NCBI RefSeq assembly: GCF_018224615.1
Contig: NZ_JAGTUK010000001.1
Coordinates: forward strand, 186,001-250,000
Direction of reading: 5' to 3'
Length of the DNA stretch: 64,000 nt
Source: Microbacterium paraoxydans
GTDB taxonomy: Bacteria > Actinomycetota > Actinomycetes > Actinomycetales > Microbacteriaceae
The position numbers were made by a program, and so were the translations under genes. The notes beneath the pieces were generated by a model that was not told the origin of the DNA, ran no database searches, and saw only the letters and a program-made list of their open reading frames with translations. Below are positions 39,931 to 47,816 of this stretch, in pieces. Numbering within the stretch: the first letter of the stretch is position 1; each line of letters starts with the position of its first letter.

Positions 39931-41286
39931 TCACGCAAACAGGAACGACAGGGCCACGCCGACCACGATCGCGGTGCCGACGTACACGAGGTTCGGCAGC
40001 TGGAACGAGTGGTCGACCACGAACTTGCCCATCTTGGTGGTGCCGGTCTGGTCGAACGCGACCGTTGCCACCTGGCTGCCGTTGGCGGGCAGCGTGTAGA
40101 TGCCCATGGTCGCCGGCCACAGCCCGACCAGCAGCGGGGCGGGCAGTCCGATCGTGATGCCGATGGGCACGATCGCGTTGGTCGCGCTCGACTGGCTGGT
40201 GGTGAGCATCGCGACCGCGAACAGCGCCAGCGCGAACAGCAGCGCCCCGAGGAACGCCGACGACCCCGACACGACCGACCCGAGCCCGTCGACGATGAGC
40301 GTCTGGTTCGCGGCGACGAACGTGTTCGCCAGCCACGCGATACCGAACAGGGCGATGGCTCCGACGATGCCGGCGGGGAACGTGGGCTGCTTGGGGACGT
40401 CGGCCGCCTTCACCTTGCAGAACACGAAGATCAGCGCGGCGATGATGCCCATGGTCACCTCGATGATGACGGTGACGCTGAGGCGCACGGGGTCGCCCGC
40501 GTCGTCGGTGCCGATCACGGGGCGCAGGTTCTCGAACAGGCCGAAGAACACGATCACCGCGACGCCCGCGAGGAACAGCGACGCCGACAGCACCGCGGTC
40601 GTGGGCAGCTTCTTCTCGTGCGCGTCGACGACCGGCGGCTTGATCTGCCCGTCCGCCAGGCGCTTCTGGTACTCCGGGTCGTCCTCCAGGTCCTTGCCGT
40701 GGCGCATCATGACGAGCGCGGCCACCAGGAGTCCCGCGATCGACGCCGGCCACATGATGAGCAGCAGCCCGCCCAGGTCGACGCCCTGCGGGGCGAGCAG
40801 CACCACCATCGATGCGGTCGCGGCCGACACGGGCGAGCACAGGATGCCCACCTGGGAGGCCACGGCCGAGACGGACAGCGCCCGCTCGGGACGGATCTTC
40901 TGCTGGTACGACACGTCGTAGATCACGGGCAGCAGCGGATAGAAGATGTTGCCCGTTCCCGCGCCGACCGTGAACAGGAACGACATCGCCGGGGCGAGGA
41001 AGACCACCGACTTGGGGCGTTTGCGGATGACCTTCGCCGCGACCGACACCATCCAGTCGATACCGCCGGCGGCCTGCATGGTGGAGGCGGCCGTGATCAC
41101 GGTGATGACGATGAAGACCGCGTCGACGGGGGCGTTGCCCGGCGCCTCGCCGAACACGAACACGAGCACCGCGACGCCGACGAGGCCCCACACGCCGAGG
41201 CCGATCCCGCTGGTGCGGGTGCCCATGAAGATCGCCAGGACGACGACGATCAGCTGGGCGATGAGGAGGAAGACGTTGTCGTTCAT
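39931..41286 (-). CDS. Anaerobic C4-dicarboxylate transporter (DcuA/DcuB family)
   Basis: A protein of 451 residues with about ten to twelve membrane helices. Family motifs include ITAASTMQAAGGIDWMV, MSFLFTVGAGTGNIFYPLLPVI, SVSAVASQVGILCSPVSAATA and the C-terminal LPANGSQVATVAFDQTGTTKMGKFVVDHSFQLPN. It exchanges fumarate, succinate, malate or aspartate across the membrane. It lies between a PepE-type dipeptidase (13 bases upstream) and ThrE. Dcu systems usually work anaerobically, so their presence suggests microaerobic growth or aspartate use. Confidence 0.92.
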   Translation of the reverse strand: MNDNVFLLIAQLIVVVLAIFMGTRTSGIGLGVWGLVGVAVLVFVFGEAPGNAPVDAVFIVITVITAASTMQAAGGIDWMVSVAAKVIRKRPKSVVFLAPAMSFLFTVGAGTGNIFYPLLPVIYDVSYQQKIRPERALSVSAVASQVGILCSPVSAATASMVVLLAPQGVDLGGLLLIMWPASIAGLLVAALVMMRHGKDLEDDPEYQKRLADGQIKPPVVDAHEKKLPTTAVLSASLFLAGVAVIVFFGLFENLRPVIGTDDAGDPVRLSVTVIIEVTMGIIAALIFVFCKVKAADVPKQPTFPAGIVGAIALFGIAWLANTFVAANQTLIVDGLGSVVSGSSAFLGALLFALALFAVAMLTTSQSSATNAIVPIGITIGLPAPLLVGLWPATMGIYTLPANGSQVATVAFDQTGTTKMGKFVVDHSFQLPNLVYVGTAIVVGVALSFLFA

Positions 41287-41299
41287 GAGCGCGCTCCGT

Positions 41300-42040
41300 T
41301 CAGGAGGAGGGACCGGCGACGACGGGCGAGGTGCCGGTGAGCACCTGCACGGGCAGCTCCGTCTCGACGATCTTCCCGTCGACCGCCTCCACCCGCAGGG
41401 CCAGCGGTTTCTCGACCGGGCTCACGGCGGTCACGAACTCGGAGTTCTCGAAGTGCAGCGACTGGAGGTTGCCCACGGCGTAGCCGGTGGACAGCTCGCC
41501 GCTGAGCAGGGCGGCGTGGAACAGCGGCCGACGCTGGTCCTCGGCGTCGTAGTGCGGGCAGAAGCTGCCGTGCAGGAACCCGAGGCCCTCGGGCAGCACC
41601 TGGAGGGTGGGGCCGTAGCTGTCGGTCGTGCCGCCCTCGAACCAGCAGATGCCGCCGGCGCTGCCGCCCGTGAACACCACGTTCGAGTTCGGGTCCTCCC
41701 ACATCTCGCGCATGATCTCGTCGAGCCCCTGCCGCTTCCACACGTCGAGCATGTTGGCGGTGTTGCCGCCGCCCACGTGGATCACGTCGAAGCCCTTCAC
41801 GAACCCGGCGAGGTCGTCCACCGCGCGGTGGAACAGCGGCAGGTGGTGCGGTGCGCACCGATCGGAGTCGTAGGTGGAGTAGAAGCTGACGATGTAGGCG
41901 GTGTCGTCGCCCGTGGCGGTGCCGACGAAGAGCACGCGCGGTCTCTCCTTGCCGGTGAGCTTCAGGATGTAGTCGTGCGTCGGATCGTTCCGGCGCTCCA
42001 TCATGGCCTTTCCGGCTCCGGTTGCGACAACGTGCGACAT
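41300..42040 (-). CDS. PepE-like S51 peptidase (aspartyl dipeptidase fold)
   Basis: A protein of 246 residues with a class I glutamine amidotransferase-like fold. The nucleophile elbow GGSAGGICW places the catalytic Ser, preceded by IHVGGGNTANML, which forms the oxyanion region in S51 peptidases. The catalytic His is probably in FCPHYD. The usual length is about 230-240. It releases aspartate from Asp-X dipeptides, or may belong to a related uncharacterised branch. ATG 42040 is 13 bases upstream of the dicarboxylate transporter gene, so released aspartate could be exchanged by Dcu. The divergent lactonase gene is 157 bases away. Confidence 0.85.
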   Translation of the reverse strand: MSHVVATGAGKAMMERRNDPTHDYILKLTGKERPRVLFVGTATGDDTAYIVSFYSTYDSDRCAPHHLPLFHRAVDDLAGFVKGFDVIHVGGGNTANMLDVWKRQGLDEIMREMWEDPNSNVVFTGGSAGGICWFEGGTTDSYGPTLQVLPEGLGFLHGSFCPHYDAEDQRRPLFHAALLSGELSTGYAVGNLQSLHFENSEFVTAVSPVEKPLALRVEAVDGKIVETELPVQVLTGTSPVVAGPSS

Positions 42041-42196
42041 CGGTGACCCCCCGGTTCGACGACTGCTTTCTGGCGTCAACATACTGGTGTGCGACCGCGC
42101 GCGTCCAGCACCTCTCACCCGCTCGGCGTGAGGAGCGGCGCCGCCGCCGCACGCCATAGTGGAGGGGACGGATCGAGCAGCGGCGGAAGGGGCGGC

Positions 42197-43213
42197 ATGA
42201 CCGGATCGCGCGAGTTCGCGGTGTGCGCCATGGCGGAGCACCCCGCGGTGTGGACGCTGTCGTGGCACCCCGAGGCCGGGCGGTGGGACGCGCACCCGTC
42301 CGCGGTCGCGCTCGACCGGGCGTTCGCGCTGGCCGCCCACCCGTCCGGATCGCTCTATGTGGCCTCGCTCACCCCGCACGGCGCGGTGCACCGGCTGACG
42401 CGCGACCCCGGCGAGCCGCGGGAGTGGCGTCGCGCGGAGTCGCTGGCGCTGCCGGGCGTCGCGCTGCCGTGCCGCGTGCGCCTCGATCTGCGTGGCGGGC
42501 GGCTGCTGATCCCGGGCTATGGCAACGGTGCTCTCGCCGTGGTGCCGCTTCACCCCGACGGTCGCTTCGCCGCCCCCGTGCGCACGGCTGCGTTCACGGG
42601 CGGCGGCCCCGACCCCGAGCGGCAGGACGGGCCGCACGCGCACGACGCCCTCGCGCTCGCCGCGGGCCTCGGCGTGGTCGACCTCGGCGCCGACGTGCTG
42701 CGCCTCCTCGACGACACCTCGCTCGCGGAGCGGACGAGGCTGGCGTTCCCCGGCGGCACCGGTCCGCGGCACGCCGTCGACCTCGGCGGCGGGCGGCTCG
42801 CGGTGTCGGGCGAGCTCGCGTCCACGCTCGTGCTCGCCTCGCTCGAGCAGGGCCGGGTGCTCGACGTGCTGCCCGCGACCACGCACGGCCCCCGCGGGTC
42901 GAACGCTCCCAGTGCCGTGGTGCACGATGCCGCCCGCGATCTGGTGCATCTCGCGAACCGGGGTGCCGACACCGTGCTGACCGCCCGCGTGAAGGGCGAC
43001 CGCCTGGTGCGCGTGGCCGAGACGCCCAGCGGCGGCGTGAGCCCGGAGCACCTCGTGCGCGCGGGCGATCACCTGCTCGCGGTGCACTCCGGCGACGGCG
43101 CGGTCGTGGCGCTGCCGCTCGACGACGGGGTGCCGACCGGTCGCGTGGCCGCGCGCACGCGCGTCCCCGGGGCGATGTGGATCGAGGAGCTGCCGCCGCT
43201 GCTCAGCCGTTGA
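42197..43213 (+). CDS. Lactonase-family beta-propeller protein
   Basis: A protein of 338 residues with repeated beta-propeller blades (LAAHPSGSLYVASL, VRLDLRGGRLLIPGYGNGALAVV, HDAARDLVHLANRGADTVL, SPEHLVRAGDHLLAVHSGDGAVVAL). It belongs to the 6-phosphogluconolactonase (YbhE-like) family. ATG 42197 follows GGAAGGGG. Its 3' end overlaps the convergent SGNH hydrolase by 11 bases. The exact substrate is unknown; no pentose-phosphate genes are nearby. Confidence 0.75.
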   Translation: MTGSREFAVCAMAEHPAVWTLSWHPEAGRWDAHPSAVALDRAFALAAHPSGSLYVASLTPHGAVHRLTRDPGEPREWRRAESLALPGVALPCRVRLDLRGGRLLIPGYGNGALAVVPLHPDGRFAAPVRTAAFTGGGPDPERQDGPHAHDALALAAGLGVVDLGADVLRLLDDTSLAERTRLAFPGGTGPRHAVDLGGGRLAVSGELASTLVLASLEQGRVLDVLPATTHGPRGSNAPSAVVHDAARDLVHLANRGADTVLTARVKGDRLVRVAETPSGGVSPEHLVRAGDHLLAVHSGDGAVVALPLDDGVPTGRVAARTRVPGAMWIEELPPLLSR

Positions 43214-43934
43214 GCCGCGCGGCGCCCACCTGCGCCTCCAGCAGCGGCAGCGTGCGGCTGCCCGCGGGGGTCAGGCCCAGGGTGCGGGCGAGCTCGAGCG
43301 CGAGCGCCGCGTGACCGGCGGCGTTCGGGTGGAACGGGTCGCCCATCAGCCCCCACGGCACGCCGCCGTTGCCCAGCTCGGCGTAGCGGGCGTGCTGGTC
43401 GACCAGGAGCACGTCCTCCTCCGCGGCGACGGCGCGCACGGCCTCCGCGAACTCGCCGATGCGCGACCGCTCCGGGGCGTTGAGCCCGTCGACCGACGGC
43501 GGCGTCTGCAGCACCACGACCGCACCGAGACCCCGGGCCCTCCGTACGAACTCCCGCAGCGACTCCGCGTACTCCGCGGCCGTGAGCACGGGGCGCTCGC
43601 CGCCCGTCGACACGTCGTTCGTGCCGATCATGAGCGTGACCACGTCGGGGTTCCAGGAGGCGACGCGGCGGTCCCAGTCGTCGAGGATGTCGACCACGCG
43701 GTTGCCGCTGATCGCCGAGTTGATGACGATGTCGCGCACGCGGGCGAGCTCGCCGCGGAGCAGCTCGTGCAGGTGCTCGGGGTAGCTGCGGCCGCCCTGC
43801 GTGTGCACCAGCCCGTGGGTGATCGAGTCGCCCGTGATCAGCCAGTTCAGCGGCGCCGGATCGGCCAGGGCGGCGGTGAGGCGCTGGAGGTCGGCGGCGG
43901 CGGAAGCGGGGGAGGGGGATTCGGCGTTCGGCAC
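43203..43934 (-). CDS. SGNH/GDSL hydrolase
   Basis: A protein of 243 residues with all four SGNH blocks: GDSITHG (nucleophile Ser, block I), SAISGNRV (block II, Gly), GTNDV (block III, Asn) and DPFHPNAAGH (block V, Asp and His). No signal peptide, so probably cytoplasmic. It hydrolyses an ester; possible substrates include acylated sugars or lysophospholipids. The GTG start has a TAGGCT -10 element 7 bases upstream on the minus strand (43942-43947), so the mRNA is probably leaderless. Confidence 0.88.
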   Translation of the reverse strand: MPNAESPSPASAAADLQRLTAALADPAPLNWLITGDSITHGLVHTQGGRSYPEHLHELLRGELARVRDIVINSAISGNRVVDILDDWDRRVASWNPDVVTLMIGTNDVSTGGERPVLTAAEYAESLREFVRRARGLGAVVVLQTPPSVDGLNAPERSRIGEFAEAVRAVAAEEDVLLVDQHARYAELGNGGVPWGLMGDPFHPNAAGHAALALELARTLGLTPAGSRTLPLLEAQVGAARLNG

Positions 43935-43941
43935 GGCTCCG

Positions 43942-43947
43942 AGCCTA
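43942..43947 (-). promoter_or_regulatory. -10 element (TAGGCT, minus strand) for a leaderless SGNH transcript
   Basis: The plus strand reads AGCCTA. It ends 7 bases before the GTG at 43934. Confidence 0.5.
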
Positions 43948-43976
43948 TCGGCCGACCACGGCGGTCCCGGATGCGG

Positions 43977-43982
43977 GAGACT
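43977..43982 (+). promoter_or_regulatory. -10-like element (GAGACT) for a leaderless transcript
   Basis: GAGACT ends 6 bases before ATG 43989 and no ribosome site is present. It is a weaker match to the -10 consensus than the other leaderless promoters here. Confidence 0.35.
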
Positions 43983-43988
43983 GGACGG

Positions 43989-44516
43989 ATGACCACGTCT
44001 GCGCTCGACCGTCTTCTCGCCCGCATCGCCGACTCCGGTCTGCTCGACGAACCGGTGGCCGAGAACGGCCTGGTGTACGGTCGCGCCGGGATCGACGCCG
44101 CGGGCGCCACGGTCTCGGTGAACGTCGATCCCGAGCTCGACGAGCACGACGAGGTCGACGAGGACGAACTGCTGGCCACGCTCGAGCGCGTGCTCTCGGT
44201 GAACGAGTCGCGGTGGCGGGCGATCGTCGACGAGGTCGCGTCCGACATCGACGACGCGGTCGACGACGAGCCGGTGATCGAGCAGATCGATCTGCGCGAC
44301 GACCTGGAGGCCACCTCGGTCGTGGTGTTCGCCGATGCCGTGCTGCTCGCGTTCGTCGCCCCGAAGCAGTTCCCCGAGTCGCGCATCCTGGTGCAGCTCG
44401 ATGAGGAGCTGGAGGTCGACGGTGTCGAGGTGCGCGAGCTCGACGGCTCCGAGACGGTGGAGTTCGACACCCTCGACGAGCTGCTCGACGAGATCAGCCG
44501 CGCCGACGAGGACTGA
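43989..44516 (+). CDS. Acidic protein of unknown function
   Basis: A protein of 175 residues, strongly acidic (EHDEVDEDELL, IDDAVDDEPVIEQIDLRDDLE). The second half looks alpha/beta with hydrophobic strands (ATSVVVFADAVLLAFVAPKQ, SRILVQLDEELEVDGVEV). It has no signal, no membrane segment and no recognisable motif. The acidity suggests a cytoplasmic binding protein. It is a single gene between divergent SGNH and convergent CorA genes, probably leaderless. Confidence 0.65.
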   Translation: MTTSALDRLLARIADSGLLDEPVAENGLVYGRAGIDAAGATVSVNVDPELDEHDEVDEDELLATLERVLSVNESRWRAIVDEVASDIDDAVDDEPVIEQIDLRDDLEATSVVVFADAVLLAFVAPKQFPESRILVQLDEELEVDGVEVRELDGSETVEFDTLDELLDEISRADED

Positions 44517-44602
44517 GGCTCAGCCGCGGTCTTTGAAGTACGCGAAGAAGTCTCGCTCACGTATGCGGGTGACGGCGAGTGACGCACCTCCGCCAGGGGC
44601 GG

Positions 44603-45607
44603 TCAGAGCCACTTCTTGTACTTGAACACCCCGTACAGGCCCACCGCGAACGCGGCCATCGCGCCGATCGCCATCGGATACCCGAATGCCCAGTGCAGCT
44701 CCGGCATCACGTCGAAGTTCATGCCGTACACCGTGCCGACGAGCGTGGGGGCGAAGATGATCGCCGCCCACGAGGAGATCTTCTTGATCTCGTCGTTCTG
44801 CGCCAGGCCCGCCTCGGTCTGCCGCCGCGCGACCAGGGCCGAGTGCACCGTGAGGGCGTTCTCCAGGATCGCCCGGAACGAGTCCACCCGCTCGTTCACG
44901 CGGATCGTGTGGTCGAGCACGTCGCGCAGCGACCGCTGCAGCTCCTCGTCGATGCGGTACTTCTCCGACCCCCGCCGCAGCCACTCCAGCATCCCGCTCA
45001 GCGGGTGCACCGCGCGCTGGAAGTTGATCACCTCGCGCGACAGCTCGTAGATGCGCCGCGACAGGGCGCTGTCGTCCGCACCGTCGCCGAACAGCTGGTC
45101 CTCGATCTCGTCGATGTCGTTGAGCAGACCGGCCACGATCGGCTCGTAGCCGTCCACCACCTCGTCGAGGATCGCATACAGCACCGCTTCGGGGCCCATC
45201 GCCAGCAGCTCGGGGTTCGCCTCCATGCGCGAGCGCACCGCCGCGAGGTTGGGCGACTCGGCGTGACGGATCGTCACCACGAAGTCGGGACCGACGAACA
45301 GGTGCAGCTCGCCGAACTCGATCGACTCCTCCTTGTCGCGGTAGCGGGCGGGACGCAGCACCGCGAACAGGGTGTCGCCGTAGCGCTCCACCTTCGAGCG
45401 CTGGTGACCGGACAGCGCATCCTCCACGGCGAGGGGATGCAGGTCGAACTCGCGCGCGACCGACTCGACCTCCGCCGGGCTGGGGCGGTACAGGCCGATC
45501 CACGCGATGCCGCCCGCCGCATCGAGCATGCGGTAGGTCTCGTCCAGGTTCCTCGGGGTCTCCACGCGACGTCCGTGGACGTACACGCCGTTGTCGATGA
45601 GCGCCAT
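44603..45607 (-). CDS. corA: CorA-family magnesium/cobalt transporter
   Basis: A protein of 334 residues with a large N-terminal cytoplasmic domain and two C-terminal membrane helices (SWAAIIFAPTLVGTVYGMNF and AIGAMAAFAVGLYGVFKY). The hallmark GMN motif is present in VYGMNFDVMPEL and the C-terminus is basic (KYKKWL). ATG 45607 is used with GGAG upstream. It imports Mg2+ or Co2+ as a pentamer. The 118 bases before it contain a perfect hairpin and, farther up, a short open frame, suggesting leader control. Confidence 0.92.
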   Translation of the reverse strand: MALIDNGVYVHGRRVETPRNLDETYRMLDAAGGIAWIGLYRPSPAEVESVAREFDLHPLAVEDALSGHQRSKVERYGDTLFAVLRPARYRDKEESIEFGELHLFVGPDFVVTIRHAESPNLAAVRSRMEANPELLAMGPEAVLYAILDEVVDGYEPIVAGLLNDIDEIEDQLFGDGADDSALSRRIYELSREVINFQRAVHPLSGMLEWLRRGSEKYRIDEELQRSLRDVLDHTIRVNERVDSFRAILENALTVHSALVARRQTEAGLAQNDEIKKISSWAAIIFAPTLVGTVYGMNFDVMPELHWAFGYPMAIGAMAAFAVGLYGVFKYKKWL

Positions 45608-45629
45608 GATGCGGCTCCGTTCTCGCGGG

Positions 45630-45654
45630 CGCACGGCAGCGGCAGCTCCGTGCG
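45630..45654 (-). promoter_or_regulatory. Hairpin in the corA leader
   Basis: CGCACGG (45630-45636) and CCGTGCG (45648-45654) form a perfect 7-bp stem with an 11-base loop, about 23 bases upstream of the corA start codon. It could influence translation or transcription of corA. Confidence 0.5.
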
Positions 45655-45724
45655 CGGATTCGTCAGGGGGCGGGAGACGCCGCCGACGGCTGCGGAACAG
45701 GACGTGCGGACGCGGACCGGTGGG

Positions 45725-45793
45725 TCAACGCGTGAGCGCAGGGAGTCGCGACGCAGCGAAGGCGGCGTCGTTACTATCGTCGGACATCGCCAT
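45725..45793 (-). CDS. Possible 22-residue leader peptide upstream of corA
   Basis: An ATG at 45793, with AAAGG 5 bases upstream, opens 22 codons: MAMSDDSNDA, then AFAASRLPALTR, then stop. It is too short for ordinary gene calling and codes for an acidic-then-basic peptide with no known match. It lies between a likely promoter and the corA hairpin. CorA genes in some bacteria carry a regulatory leader (for example corL), so a regulatory uORF is plausible. It could equally be chance. Confidence 0.35.
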   Translation of the reverse strand: MAMSDDSNDAAFAASRLPALTR

Positions 45794-45862
45794 CACCGCC
45801 TTTCGCGCACTCGGGGGTCGCACGACCCGACGAGCCAGCATACTCCCCTCGCCTGGACGGGT

Positions 45863-45934
45863 CCTCCGTCTCGCTCCGCTCGCTCAGGAACCGGGGTGGT
45901 GCCTGAGCGAGCACCGGCGAGACGACGGGTCTCA
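45863..45934. repeat. REP-like inverted element
   Basis: Two inverted arms (about 45863-45892 and 45901-45934) share CCTGAGCGAGC and GCGAGACG on opposite strands around a short loop, and fold into a long hairpin. The related single-arm copy at 17771-17806 is inside a coding gene. The right arm includes the stop codon of the SDR gene. Confidence 0.7.
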
Positions 45935-46726
45935 GGGGACGATCGCGTCGATGTAGCCGCCGTCGACCCGCACCGCCGCGCCCGTCGTGGCCGAGGCGAG
46001 CGGCGACGCGAGGTACGCGACCATGTTCGCGATCTCCTCCGGTTCGATCAGCCGCTGCAGCAGCGACTGCGGGCGGTGCAGGCGCATGAACTCGCGCTGC
46101 GCCTCGTCCCACGGCAGCTCCTGGTCCACGAGGGAGTACACGAAGTCCTCCACGCCGCCCGTGTGCGTCGGGCCGGCGAGCACCGAGTTCACGGTCACGC
46201 CGGTGCCGGCCGCCTCCTTCGCGAATCCGCGCGACACCGCCAGCAGCGCGGTCTTCGACATGCCGTAGTGAATCATCTCCGCCGGGATCACGACCGCGGA
46301 GTCGCTCGCGATGTCGAGCACGCGACCCCAGCCGCGCGCCATCATGCCCGGCAGCGTGGCGCGGATGAGCCGCACGGCGGCCAGCACGTTCACGTCGAAG
46401 TACCGGCGCCACTCGTCGTCGGAGATGTCGAGCGCGGGGGTCGCGCCGAAGATGCCGAGGTTGTTCACCAGCACGTCCACGTCTCCCGTGGCGGCGAGCA
46501 CGGTCGCGGCGCCGTCCTCCGTGGTGACGTCGCCCGCGGCGGGAACGAGCGAGCGCTCGGGATTCTCCTCCCGCAGCTCGGCGATCACCGCCGCGACCGT
46601 GTCCGCGTTGCGGCCGTTCACCGCCACGCGGGCTCCCGCGTCGGCGAGGGTCGTGGCGATCGCGCGGCCGATGCCCTGCGTGGAGCCGGTGACGAGGGCG
46701 GTCTTTCCGGTGAGATCGATGCGCAT
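45932..46726 (-). CDS. SDR-family oxidoreductase
   Basis: A classical short-chain dehydrogenase of 264 residues. The cofactor loop is TGSTQGIG (residues about 14-21), the structural NNLG motif lies near 88, the active-site Ser is in IASDSA, and the catalytic Tyr-Lys is in YGMSK. The ATG start at 46726 is preceded by GGAG. It is the last gene on the minus strand of the sugar-acid locus and probably oxidises or reduces a sugar intermediate; the substrate is unknown. Its stop codon lies within the REP-like element. Confidence 0.88.
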   Translation of the reverse strand: MRIDLTGKTALVTGSTQGIGRAIATTLADAGARVAVNGRNADTVAAVIAELREENPERSLVPAAGDVTTEDGAATVLAATGDVDVLVNNLGIFGATPALDISDDEWRRYFDVNVLAAVRLIRATLPGMMARGWGRVLDIASDSAVVIPAEMIHYGMSKTALLAVSRGFAKEAAGTGVTVNSVLAGPTHTGGVEDFVYSLVDQELPWDEAQREFMRLHRPQSLLQRLIEPEEIANMVAYLASPLASATTGAAVRVDGGYIDAIVP

Positions 46727-46790
46727 GGGGTTCTCCTCCGTGTCGGGTGCTGTCTGCTGCAACAGTCCCACGCCCCGATCCATGCCCGCG

Positions 46791-47816
46791 TCAGGAGAGG
46801 TGCACGACCTCGCCGTCGCGTGCGGCCGACGCCTGCGCGGCCTTCACGATCTCGACCGTGCGGATGCCCACTCCGGCGTCGGGCTGCGGCTGGCGTCCCT
46901 CGCGGACGGCCCGCACGAACTCCTCCAGCAGCAGGGCGTCGAGGTCGGCGCCCACCGGGGTCCAGGTCTCGCCGTGTGCGTCGTGCCCGGCGACACCCTT
47001 CGCGAACGGGCTCACGGTGACCGTGCCGCGCTCGGCGACCACCTGCAGCGTGAGGCCGCCCCACGTGGCAGAGCTCAGCGGCCAGCTCCAGGAGCAGTCG
47101 ATCGTTGCCACCACGCCACTGGGGTACTGCACAGTGACCAGGCCGCCGGTCTCGACCGCGAGGTCGCGCTGCGCGTGCAGCACCCGGTTCGACACCGCGC
47201 GCACCGACGCGGCCCGCTCGCCCAGCAGCTCGTCGAGCAGGTCGGCGCAGTGCACCACGTGATCGACCAGGGCGCCGCCGCCGGCCAGTTCCGGATCGGT
47301 GAACCACGCCCTGTCCTGCGGCAGCTTGCCGTTGTTGATGCCGGTGACGCCCAGGATGCGCCCGAGCCGTCCGCTGCGGAGCTCGGCGATCGCGTCGCGC
47401 ACCGCGGGCGCGAACCGCACCGGATACGCGACCATCAGGATCACGCCGGCCGCGGCGCACGCGTCGCGCATGGCGACCGCATCCTCGGTCGTAGTGGCCA
47501 GGGGCTTCTCGCACAGCACGTGCACGCCCTCCGCGGCCGCGCGCTCGACGAGGGCGCGGTGGCGGGAGTTCTCCGCCGCGATCACGACCGCGTCCGGCCG
47601 CCACGCGAACGCCTCGTCGTAGCTGTCGACGTAGGCGACGCCGAGCTCGGCGGCCAGCGCGGCACCGCGGGGGGCGTCGTCCGGGGCGGCGGCGCCGTCG
47701 GGGTCGGCGGTGAGGAGCTCGACGCCCGGCAGGTCACGCAGCGCGTGCACGTAGCTGAGGGCGTGCGTGTGCGCGAACGACAGCACCGCGATGCGCAGCG
47801 GGGCGGGAGCGGTCAT
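46791..47816 (-). CDS. Gfo/Idh/MocA-family oxidoreductase
   Basis: A protein of 341 residues. The N-terminal Rossmann fold reads LRIAVLSFAHTHALSYVHAL, an atypical version in which the GxGxxG is replaced by SFAHTH. The family motif EKPL is in HVLCEKPLATT (about residue 100), with the conserved VAYPVRFAPAV. The catalytic region contains GGGALVDHVVHCADLL, where the His pair is typical of sugar-oxidising members. It probably oxidises or isomerises an inositol or sugar-acid substrate with NAD(P). ATG 47816 overlaps the next Gfo/Idh gene stop. Confidence 0.85.
   Translation of the reverse strand: MTAPAPLRIAVLSFAHTHALSYVHALRDLPGVELLTADPDGAAAPDDAPRGAALAAELGVAYVDSYDEAFAWRPDAVVIAAENSRHRALVERAAAEGVHVLCEKPLATTTEDAVAMRDACAAAGVILMVAYPVRFAPAVRDAIAELRSGRLGRILGVTGINNGKLPQDRAWFTDPELAGGGALVDHVVHCADLLDELLGERAASVRAVSNRVLHAQRDLAVETGGLVTVQYPSGVVATIDCSWSWPLSSATWGGLTLQVVAERGTVTVSPFAKGVAGHDAHGETWTPVGADLDALLLEEFVRAVREGRQPQPDAGVGIRTVEIVKAAQASAARDGEVVHLS

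Larger units (their letters stand above)
45608..45931 (-). promoter_or_regulatory. Leader region of corA: hairpin, small frame, promoter and REP element
   Basis: 324 bases without a large gene. On the minus strand, in order: a REP-like inverted pair (45934-45863), a -10 candidate TATGCT (complement of 45837-45842), a GGGTCG/CGACCC hairpin, a 22-codon frame (45793-45725) and a perfect CGCACGG/CCGTGCG hairpin (45654-45630) upstream of corA. I could not match it to the M-box Mg riboswitch. Confidence 0.45.

Noticed and set aside
44517..44602. Short minus-strand frame after corA (ending FFAYFKDRG)
   Set aside because: No ribosome site and only about 16-20 codons from a possible start; likely chance.
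45608..45724. M-box magnesium riboswitch before corA
   Set aside because: None of the conserved M-box sequence blocks could be found; only a simple hairpin is visible.
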